Below, in pieces: positions 35,465-42,428 of a stretch of 64,000 nt of DNA. Made by a program: the position numbers and the translations under genes. The notes beneath the pieces were generated by a model. The model was not told where the DNA came from. It saw only the letters and a program-made list of their open reading frames with translations, and searched no databases. This DNA is from Pseudarthrobacter oxydans (GTDB lineage: Bacteria; Actinomycetota; Actinomycetes; Actinomycetales; Micrococcaceae). Numbering within the stretch: the stretch's first letter is position 1; each line of letters starts with the position of its first letter. Location: positions 1-64,000 of the forward strand of contig NZ_JAUSSN010000010.1 in assembly GCF_030812335.1 (NCBI RefSeq), written 5' to 3'.

Positions 35465-37500
35465 GCGCCACCAACCGCACCGGGCCGGCGACGTCCACCG
35501 GCGGGCCAGGGCACGGCGGGGGAGCCGGGACACCCGGCGCCGCCCCCGCCGTCGAACGCATCCCCCGACCGCGCGGCGGCCCCGGCCACGGCGGACCGTT
35601 CGCCGGGATGAACGTGCCGGCGGAGAAGGCGATGAACTTCGGCCCCTCCGCCAAGCGGCTGCTCGGCCAGCTGCGCCCGGAGCGGCTCTGGCTGGCGCTG
35701 GTCCTGATGCTCGCCGTGGTGAGTGTGGCGTTCTCCGTGATCGGGCCGCGGCTGCTGGGGGAGGGCACCAACCTGATCTTCGCCGGCGTCGTGTCCAAAC
35801 AGCTGCCGGCCGGGGTGAGCCAGGAGCAGCTGATTGCCCAGCTGCGCGCCGCGGGCGAAACCCAGCAGGCGGACATGCTCAGCGCCATGACGCTGACCCC
35901 CGGTGAGGGGATCGACTTCGCGGCGCTGGCCAGCGTGCTGCTCTGGGCGCTGGTGCTGTACGTGCTGGCCTCGGGCTTTATGTGGATGCAGGCATATATC
36001 CTCAACGGCGTCGTGCAGCGCACGATGTTCCGGCTGCGCGAGCGGATCGAGGCCAAGATCAACCGGCTGCCGCTGCGCTACTTCGACACGGTCCAGCGCG
36101 GCGAGCTGCTCAGCCGGGTCACCAACGACGTGGACAATATCTCGCAGAGTCTGCAGCAGTCCATCAGCCAGGCGGTCACCTCGCTGCTGACCGTGCTGGG
36201 CGTGCTGGTGATGATGTTCATCCTCTCGCCCACGCTGGCGCTGATTGCGCTGGTCACCGTGCCGCTGACGCTGGTGACGACGGCGCTGATCGCCAAGAGA
36301 TCGCAGAAGCTGTTTGTGGCGCAGTGGAAGCACACCGGGGAGCTGAACGGGCAGATCGAGGAGACGTACACCGGCCACGCGCTGGTGAAGGTGTTCGGCC
36401 GGCAGCGGGAGGTGGAGGAGCGGTTCCGGCAGAAGAACGCGGAGCTGTATGAGGCCAGCTTCGGCGCGCAGTTCGTGTCCGGCCTGATCATGCCGGCCAT
36501 GACGTTCATCGGGAACCTGGTCTACGTGGGGATCGCCGTGGTGGGCGGGCTGCAGGTGGCCGCCGGCGCGATGCAGCTGGGGGACGTGCAGGCCTTCATC
36601 CAGTACTCGCGGCAGTTCACCCAGCCGCTGGCCCAGCTCGGGTCGATGGCGAACCTGCTGCAGTCCGGGGTGGCCTCGGCCGAGCGGGTCTTCGAGCTGC
36701 TGGACACCGAGGAACAGTCGCCGGACCCCGTCCCCGGGGTGGCCCCCGCCGCGACGCGCGGGAAGCTGGTGTTCGAGAACGTCTCCTTCGCGTACACACC
36801 GGACAAGCCGCTGATCGCGGACCTGAGCCTGGTGGCCGAGCCGGGTCAGACCGTGGCGATCGTCGGGCCCACCGGGGCCGGGAAGACGACGCTGGTGAAT
36901 CTGATGATGCGCTTCTACGAGCTCGACGCCGGGCGGATCACGCTCGACGGCGTGGACGTCACCGCGATGACAAGGGATGAGCTGCGCTCGCGGATGGGCA
37001 TGGTGCTGCAGGACACCTGGCTGTTCGGCGGGACCATCCGGGACAACATCGCCTACGGCCGGCCCGGCGCTACTGAAGACGAGATTCTGGAGGCGGCGCG
37101 GGCGACGTACGTGGACCGGTTCGTCCGGTCCCTGCCGGAGGGGTACGACACCGTGCTCGACGACGAGGGCTCCAACGTCTCCGCTGGCGAGAAGCAGCTG
37201 CTGACGATTGCCCGCGCGTTCCTGGCCCGCCCGTCCGTGCTGATCCTGGACGAGGCGACTTCTTCCGTGGACACCCGGACCGAGGTGCTGGTGCAGAAGG
37301 CCATGAGCGCACTGCGGTCGGACCGGACGAGCTTTGTGATCGCGCACCGGCTCTCCACCATCCGCGACGCCGACCTCATCCTAGTGATGGATGCCGGCCA
37401 GATCGTGGAGCAGGGGACACACGCTTCATTGTTGGCTGCCGGCGGCGCGTACGCGGCGCTGTATGCGGCGCAGTTCGCCGCGCCGGTGGCGGAAGTTTGA
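35461..37500 (+). CDS. ABC exporter subunit 2 (membrane + ATPase half-transporter)
   Basis: Protein of 679 aa. A long Gly/Pro-rich cytoplasmic start (1-60) is followed by six membrane helices with an extended loop after the first (ISKQLPAG-type region, about 115-150), then the ATPase: Walker A GPTGAGKT (about 469), Walker B VLILDEATSSVD with Glu at about 598, and an altered signature NVSAGEKQLL. The normal Walker B here and the normal signature in subunit 1 give one good ATP site; the other site combines the degenerate Walker B and the altered signature. Near its end (37277-37297) it carries one copy of the direct repeat that recurs after the ATPase gene. Confidence 0.9.
   Translation: MSATNRTGPATSTGGPGHGGGAGTPGAAPAVERIPRPRGGPGHGGPFAGMNVPAEKAMNFGPSAKRLLGQLRPERLWLALVLMLAVVSVAFSVIGPRLLGEGTNLIFAGVVSKQLPAGVSQEQLIAQLRAAGETQQADMLSAMTLTPGEGIDFAALASVLLWALVLYVLASGFMWMQAYILNGVVQRTMFRLRERIEAKINRLPLRYFDTVQRGELLSRVTNDVDNISQSLQQSISQAVTSLLTVLGVLVMMFILSPTLALIALVTVPLTLVTTALIAKRSQKLFVAQWKHTGELNGQIEETYTGHALVKVFGRQREVEERFRQKNAELYEASFGAQFVSGLIMPAMTFIGNLVYVGIAVVGGLQVAAGAMQLGDVQAFIQYSRQFTQPLAQLGSMANLLQSGVASAERVFELLDTEEQSPDPVPGVAPAATRGKLVFENVSFAYTPDKPLIADLSLVAEPGQTVAIVGPTGAGKTTLVNLMMRFYELDAGRITLDGVDVTAMTRDELRSRMGMVLQDTWLFGGTIRDNIAYGRPGATEDEILEAARATYVDRFVRSLPEGYDTVLDDEGSNVSAGEKQLLTIARAFLARPSVLILDEATSSVDTRTEVLVQKAMSALRSDRTSFVIAHRLSTIRDADLILVMDAGQIVEQGTHASLLAAGGAYAALYAAQFAAPVAEV
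37277..37297 (+). repeat. direct repeat, left copy (inside ABC gene)
   Basis: A 21-base block beginning GGACCGAGGTGCTGG is identical to 39677-39697, exactly 2400 bp away. The preceding six bases match except for two. In the ABC gene it encodes the RTEVLVQK part after the Walker B. The two copies bracket the Septu-like pair. Confidence 0.8.
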
Positions 37501-37617
37501 GGGGGTCTCAGATCACGGCATTCCTAGACGGGGGCTCCCTCCGCCAAACTCCAATGTTGCCCGAGACCTGGTCAAGAGTCGACGTTTGGTAGACCAAATT
37601 CTTGTTCGGATTGCTAG

Positions 37618-38277
37618 TCAGCTTGGCGTAACTTCCTTGGATATACGAAGATATAGTTCTCTGAGCCTAATTGGCAGGCGATTCAGTATCGCTGTCCGGC
37701 GTTCATTTCTGTAATCCGCAAACCAAGTTTGAAAAAGACCCGCATTGGCAAGTTCAAAATGCTCAATCGTTCTCCTTCCCTCATCGGTGATTCCAATTAT
37801 TGGGGCTGGTTTCATTCCTTTTGCATGATACCCGCCGATGATGTGTTGACTGACGGTGTCTAAGTATGGGTGCACTACGCTGAACCGGCAAGCCGTATAT
37901 GAATCCCTAGCCGGCTGAAGAACCGGGTTAAAGACGTCTTTCATTGAAGAATTGCAACTGAAGCAAGCGACTACTAAGTTCAATGGTTCGAAAGTCCACC
38001 TGGGATACCCTAAACTAGATCCGTCTTTGGCCAGTTTTCGACTCTTTGGGGCAAAATGATCGATGGATGGTGTTCGCCGATGTGCGACAGTGCCCACGGG
38101 CAGCGTGCAGTAAGCGCATCGGCCCGCCTGATTCTGCACGGCCCACTCTAAGAACGCTTCCTTGAACTCCAGGGTTGCAGTGGCCCCTGATGACCACCCG
38201 CGCCATTCTCCTTCATCTGTTTTCAGCTCAGAAGGGGAAACGCGGAGCTCAAGCGGGGGTCTTTTGAGCTGTCTCAA
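37618..38277 (-). CDS. ptuB: HNH nuclease, PtuB-like (Septu-type defence)
   Basis: Protein of 219 aa. The HNH/zinc pattern is complete: C54-A-Y-C57, the IDHFAPKS core with D73-H74, N100 and C105-F-S-C108-N109. This CxxC / DHFxPK / CxxCN layout is that of PtuB-type nucleases. The TTG start overlaps the ATPase stop (TTGA, 4 bp), so the pair is translationally coupled in the order ATPase-HNH, as in Septu. Codon usage is clearly less GC-rich than in the flanking ABC and metH genes, a sign of transfer. Expected role: DNA cleavage after phage infection, released by the ATPase partner. Confidence 0.75.
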   Translation of the reverse strand: MRQLKRPPLELRVSPSELKTDEGEWRGWSSGATATLEFKEAFLEWAVQNQAGRCAYCTLPVGTVAHRRTPSIDHFAPKSRKLAKDGSSLGYPRWTFEPLNLVVACFSCNSSMKDVFNPVLQPARDSYTACRFSVVHPYLDTVSQHIIGGYHAKGMKPAPIIGITDEGRRTIEHFELANAGLFQTWFADYRNERRTAILNRLPIRLRELYLRISKEVTPS

Positions 38278-39593
38278 AGTTGTCCTCCCATGACTTGGGG
38301 GAGATCGTTGAGGACAGAGTTGAGGACCTCAGTGTCCGGTCCAGAAATTTTGCGCAGGCGAGAGACGGCCCTTTGCACTTCCTCCGAGTCGAGGCCTTCA
38401 GAGTCTGGGGAAGCGAGGTATTCAATGAGAGTCGTCAGGTCGTCGTCTACAAGACTGTTTCCGGAGACCTTCGCGCCGAAGACTCTATAGAGAATATTTT
38501 CAACTGCACGGCCATTGAATGGGTCCATGAATTCCACAAACTCACCCCATTGGGCACCTGGAACGAGCACGTCAGAACCATCTGAAACTATATGGGGGGA
38601 GTGCGTCCCAAGAAAGAAATGGCAGCTCCAGGCGGCCGGAACAGTATCCTCAAGAAGCGGAATGTAGGCAGATTGCCAATTCGGATGCAGTCCGGTCTCG
38701 GGCTCGTCTATAAGTATCAAAGTGTCCGGACCTATGTTTGCTGCCAATCGAGAGAAGGTAGACAGAAGGAGAAGTTGACCGGCACTGAGATCATCCAAGC
38801 CGAAATAGGAATCGCCTCGCGATAGGTGTACGTCCACATCTGCGATTCTTGCCCTTTTTAGCAAACGACTGAGATCAGTCAGGTCAATGCCAAAAGAAGT
38901 TGAAATTTCCGACAGTTCTTGTATGTAGTTTCGTTGAGGACCTCCAGTCGCGGCATTTTCTGGCAACGCGGCACCGAACTCGTCGAGTCTAGCCGTCAAC
39001 TCACCTGCGGTACGAGAAAGGTTCTCATCTTTTCGCAGATGCGGCAGATTTCCAAGGAACGTTCGAACAATTGACGCTCTATCGAATTTTCTATTTCTAA
39101 CGGACGCGGGCAAGGGCCTGGAAAAGGCGGCTTGACAATTATTGAAGCCTAGGGTTTCCAGTGTCGGGGCAAGCATTGCCGTACGTTCCGGGTCGCTCAT
39201 GCATAGGATTATCGACGCCACGGTCGAATCACGAAGGGACCCGGTGGACATGCTGTTGTTATTCTGTTTGAGCCCTAAATACCTGTACGTTTGATCCCGC
39301 TTCAAGCTGTAGGGAAAGACATCAATGGCCATATTGGATAATGCGAGAACCGTTGAAGGGGCGCCGATGACTGTTGTTCCATCAATGAAAAATTTTTCGT
39401 TTGAATCCTTGAAATATTTGTTCGCAATTTGTTTTTGATAATGGCTTACAATGCTTCTGAGGATCTGACTTTTCCCAGTTCCATTAGCGCCTATTATTAC
39501 GGTGAATCGATGCTTAGACGTCGTTTTGTCCGTAGGTTCGTCTGGCAGGGAGAACGAGAGATTGCCATCTTGATATGTAAGCAAACGAAACAT
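38274..39593 (-). CDS. ptuA: AAA/SMC-like ATPase, PtuA-like (Septu-type defence)
   Basis: Protein of 439 aa. Walker A GANGTGKS is at residues 35-42, the ABC-type signature LSAGQ at 269-273, and Walker B LILIDEPETGLHPNW at about 292-306, followed by the switch His in FFLGTHSPHIVSDG. This is the OLD/PtuA-like ATPase architecture without a TOPRIM domain. With the overlapping HNH gene it makes a Septu-like pair. It is AT-rich relative to the chromosome around it. AGGA lies before the ATG. OLD-type or retron-associated ATPases are the alternatives, but no reverse transcriptase or msr-like RNA region is seen. Confidence 0.75.
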   Translation of the reverse strand: MFRLLTYQDGNLSFSLPDEPTDKTTSKHRFTVIIGANGTGKSQILRSIVSHYQKQIANKYFKDSNEKFFIDGTTVIGAPSTVLALSNMAIDVFPYSLKRDQTYRYLGLKQNNNSMSTGSLRDSTVASIILCMSDPERTAMLAPTLETLGFNNCQAAFSRPLPASVRNRKFDRASIVRTFLGNLPHLRKDENLSRTAGELTARLDEFGAALPENAATGGPQRNYIQELSEISTSFGIDLTDLSRLLKRARIADVDVHLSRGDSYFGLDDLSAGQLLLLSTFSRLAANIGPDTLILIDEPETGLHPNWQSAYIPLLEDTVPAAWSCHFFLGTHSPHIVSDGSDVLVPGAQWGEFVEFMDPFNGRAVENILYRVFGAKVSGNSLVDDDLTTLIEYLASPDSEGLDSEEVQRAVSRLRKISGPDTEVLNSVLNDLPQVMGGQL

Positions 39594-39676
39594 TAGGGTT
39601 CCTATCGGCAGCCTCGAAAGGCGCTGAAGTATTGGTTAAACTTGCGAAAATCATAACTGCAGCTCTCCGGACGCCT

Positions 39677-39697
39677 GGACCGAGGTGCTGGTGCAGA
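39677..39697 (+). repeat. direct repeat, right copy
   Basis: Identical over 21 bases to 37277-37297 inside the ABC exporter gene. It lies in the 136-bp gap between the Septu-like ATPase start and the SEFIR gene end, within a short GC-rich patch that reads as a scrap of ABC-transporter coding sequence (TEVLVQ). It may mark the junction at which the cassette was inserted. Confidence 0.75.
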
Positions 39698-39729
39698 CGA
39701 CGCTGGAATCACGTTGCGGAGTGGCTCGC

Positions 39730-40707
39730 CTATCCTTCCAGCTCCTGCAGCTGCTGCCGTATTTTGGACATCTTCTTAAGGACCTTCGTGGTGTCTGCAT
39801 GACCTAGCTTGAGCTCAGCGGACAGGAAGTCGTACTCCTGCTTGAGGTTCTCCGGGTCAGCAGGTGGTTCGTGTGGCGACACCAGTCGAGGCGACATGGC
39901 CCGGGAGGGGGAGAGGGCGTCGCTTGCGAGCTGGCGCGGGGCTCTCCGGACTGCGGGCGAGAGCACTGGCACGTTGCCAAGTGGAGGTTTCACGTAGTAG
40001 GGCTGGTTTGTCAGCGTCCGGAGAAGATCAGTGAATGTTTCCGGCTTGTTGACGTCAACGTGAAACCTTTGAAAACGAGCCATGTCATGTGGAATGTCGC
40101 TCGCACCCTTGCTGGCTAGGACGACAATCTTTAGCTTGTTCTGCAGGGAATCCTGATTCGTATTGAAGATGCCCTTGAGTGTGTCTGCTTCAACGGCCAC
40201 GCCGGCACCAACGTTGGGCTTGTTCGTCCCGCTCCATCGTTCGGCCCATGCCTTCGTCATGGCAACTAGGACGTACTCTGATTCCTCTACCGCCTTTTGA
40301 CCAAATCGGGTCCAGTCCGCCAACTTGTCATGCGAATAGAACAGGTCGACGTCGGCATCAATCCCGTTATGGCGGAGCACCAGGGCGAAGTCCATTACTT
40401 CGGTTTCCCAAGCGGCAGTCTCTTTCGTGTTCCAGCTTTCGTCTTTGTGTGCCCAGCTCACAAGTACTTTCAAGGATTTGGATACGGCTGTGGTTGTCAG
40501 CGATGGCTCTTTTTCTGAACGGGCACGACCTTCGACCCCTTCGTCGTGTTGGACGTTGCGTACGAAAGAAGGAGCCTCAGAAACAGTGGGGGGCGCTGTG
40601 ATGGGTTCAAGAGTCGTGGTGATCTTCGGTTCAGACATGTTCGACAAATCTGTCTGAATGAGTTGAACTGCCTGCAGCACGTTCTTGAAGGCGTCTTTAC
40701 CGTCCAT
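39730..40707 (-). CDS. SEFIR domain protein
   Basis: Protein of 325 aa from the ATG at 40707. The N-terminal 75 residues are of low complexity (Thr/Pro/Glu). A SEFIR/TIR-like domain spans about 80-245: LKVLVSWAHKDESW, VLRHNGIDADVDLFYS, the DWTRFGQKAVEESEYVLV helix and VAMTKAWAERW. After a Ser/Pro linker the last 40 residues (286-325) form a likely coiled coil. SEFIR domains mediate homotypic assembly in immune signalling of animals and occur in bacterial defence loci. The start overlaps the upstream DUF5343 gene by 11 bp, so the two act as a unit. Whether it has NADase activity like TIR cannot be seen. Confidence 0.72.
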   Translation of the reverse strand: MDGKDAFKNVLQAVQLIQTDLSNMSEPKITTTLEPITAPPTVSEAPSFVRNVQHDEGVEGRARSEKEPSLTTTAVSKSLKVLVSWAHKDESWNTKETAAWETEVMDFALVLRHNGIDADVDLFYSHDKLADWTRFGQKAVEESEYVLVAMTKAWAERWSGTNKPNVGAGVAVEADTLKGIFNTNQDSLQNKLKIVVLASKGASDIPHDMARFQRFHVDVNKPETFTDLLRTLTNQPYYVKPPLGNVPVLSPAVRRAPRQLASDALSPSRAMSPRLVSPHEPPADPENLKQEYDFLSAELKLGHADTTKVLKKMSKIRQQLQELEG

Positions 40708-41422
40708 AGAGGTGCTTTGCCATGCTCGCAAAAATGGAGTCGATTTGCTCCGGAGTTGCGGCGGGATCAATATGAACCTGCATGTCGATGTGCAAGCTCG
40801 GCCCATCCTGGTGCCTAGGTTTAGCGGGTGCGTGTGTTGGGTGGGCCTCGGTCGATGCATGTTCTGTCTGGCTTAGGACCGGTGAATCAATAGCAGTTGT
40901 GCTCGCCTTCGCTGGCTTAGCATCAGATCCGGGCGCTACTTTGGCCCTGGGCTTTCGCGGGGCTGATGGCTTTGGTTTTTCTTCGTCTTTAAGGGGTTCG
41001 GCAGCGAGAAGATTAAGATAAAACTTTGCTTGTGCCTTGGCTGAGGCTTCGCCGGATTTTGAGTGGCGCATGAACCACTGCGCTACCTTGACGGGATCCG
41101 AATTCGGGTCACTGAATACCTCTCTAAGCTCCAGAGGATAGGTATCAGCGATGATCTTTTCGCATACAGCAGGATATGAATCTTCGAACCTAAAGTCATG
41201 CGCGAGGTCGGTTGGCACCCCCGCAACATCGATGAGACCGATGTTGCGCAATTGGGGCATTATGTTCTGCACAGCCTTTTCCGACCAGTCGAGTGCGGAT
41301 GCGAGGCTGTTGTTTGTGACTTTCGATGGCCAGGCGACTTTCTGGTAAGTCCGCCGCAGTTTAGCCCACGCAGTCAAAGACATGTAGGGAAACTTCTTCT
41401 GCTCAATTACTTCGTCGGCCAC
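40697..41422 (-). CDS. DUF5343 family protein, partner of the SEFIR protein
   Basis: Protein of 241 aa from the GTG at 41422 (AAGGGG before it); a TTG at 41440 is an alternative. Residues 10-125 fit DUF5343, a winged-helix-like domain: FPYMSLTAWAKLRRTY, a helix-turn-helix-like SALDWSEKAVQNIMPQLRNI, then IGLIDVAGVPTDLAHDF. A Lys/Pro/Ala-rich linker (about 150-205) leads to a C-terminal tail HIDMQVHIDPAATPEQIDSI and MAKHLY, a strand-helix module that also ends other DUF5343-type proteins and may bind a partner. No enzyme motif is visible. It is first in an overlapping pair with the SEFIR gene, both AT-shifted against the chromosome. Confidence 0.7.
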   Translation of the reverse strand: MADEVIEQKKFPYMSLTAWAKLRRTYQKVAWPSKVTNNSLASALDWSEKAVQNIMPQLRNIGLIDVAGVPTDLAHDFRFEDSYPAVCEKIIADTYPLELREVFSDPNSDPVKVAQWFMRHSKSGEASAKAQAKFYLNLLAAEPLKDEEKPKPSAPRKPRAKVAPGSDAKPAKASTTAIDSPVLSQTEHASTEAHPTHAPAKPRHQDGPSLHIDMQVHIDPAATPEQIDSIFASMAKHLYGR

Positions 41423-42428
41423 AGCCACCCCTTCTATCAACGACGTCGACTCCAGCGGGGTGCTCTGTATTGCTTGTTCTCACAGCTGCTGTTGCAGCGC
41501 TCGTTTCCCCCGGTGTATCACCCTGAACACGCGAGTGACGAAACACACCATATCTGCGGACAAGTAGTCAGCCCAAGCGACACGCTTGTATTACTGGATC
41601 ATGAGGCCTCGAGAGCGACCAGGCGAACAGCATGGCGTTGTTCATGCGCTAGCCCCGCCGATCTTCAGCCCCAAAAGTGGGTTGCAGCTTTCGCGGCCAT
41701 CTTGGCTGGAGGCCCGGTTGGGGACTACCTCACGCGGGTGGTCAGCGGAACTGTTCCGTCTGGTCATAGCTGTCACACTGGTCGGTGGGAGCGTCTCAAT
41801 CACGCTCGGCGTATTGGCGCGTTCCTAGGGAATGTTTGTGGGAAATCGAGGCGCAGCAGGAATAGCACTTTGGCCGACAGGCACCCGCTCGAGCGGCGAC
41901 ATCTGAGAACCGTCGTCCTCTTTATTGGTTGACGCTTCAGTCAGCTCTGCGTCAAGGACGTTGGCCGCTGATTGTGCATTCCATGGGGTTTAGGCCGAGC
42001 GATGAGGGTGTTAGCGCGGTTAACGGGCGTCGTTGTTGAACCAAAGACCGGCAGGTTCAAGCCAAAAGAAATGGGGAGCTAGCTGAACTTCTTGATATCC
42101 GCCATCAACGGCCCTGTGAAGTTTCCGTGGAACGCCATGACCGTAGGGATCCTCGATTCAAGTAACGGGGATGCGCGCTTGGCTAACCCAGTGGTTGCCT
42201 CGGCCAACTAGCCTCTCGGAGTCATCGGTAGGCTCGCCGATGACCTGAGCGTCGAGTTCCCGGACATCAACGTCTGGGCTCGTTGTTTGGTTAGGGACGC
42301 TTCCTTCGACTAGTAGTTGAAGACCCGGGCAATGAGTGACGCGTAGGGCCCACCGCCGGCGACCACCCGCCGTCGTAGTACATGGACACACAGCGCACCG
42401 CACAGGGCCCCGCCCGTAGTCTGTTTAG
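41423..42428. other. gene-poor end of the accessory island
   Basis: About 1 kb between the DUF5343 gene and metH without a convincing gene. Short frames exist: one at 41586-41828 ends in a hydrophobic stretch, and one around 42075-42210 reads NFLISAINGPVKFPWNAM before a stop. None has a ribosome site or a recognised family. Base composition is intermediate. The best reading is degraded mobile or defence DNA plus the promoters of DUF5343 (minus) and metH (plus). No tRNA, integrase or cobalamin riboswitch was recognised. Confidence 0.5.

Noticed and set aside
35206..37347. 713-codon minus-strand frame opposite the ABC exporter
   Set aside because: His/Gln/Arg-rich shadow, no start signal; spans two genuine overlapping ABC genes.
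38274..39593. Retron effector ATPase
   Set aside because: The ATPase-HNH pair could belong to a retron of the Ec78 type, but no reverse transcriptase is encoded nearby, so Septu is the simpler assignment.
41586..41828. Possible 80-aa membrane protein
   Set aside because: Starts at a TTG without ribosome site, no family, overlaps other equally poor frames; treated as part of the gene-poor stretch.
42300..42428. Cobalamin riboswitch before metH
   Set aside because: I looked for the B12-box and the paired GC-rich core and saw neither; the metH leader is short.
37500..42428. Integrative element with tRNA attachment site
   Set aside because: No tRNA, integrase or transposase gene was recognised near the island; only the 21-bp direct repeat supports insertion.
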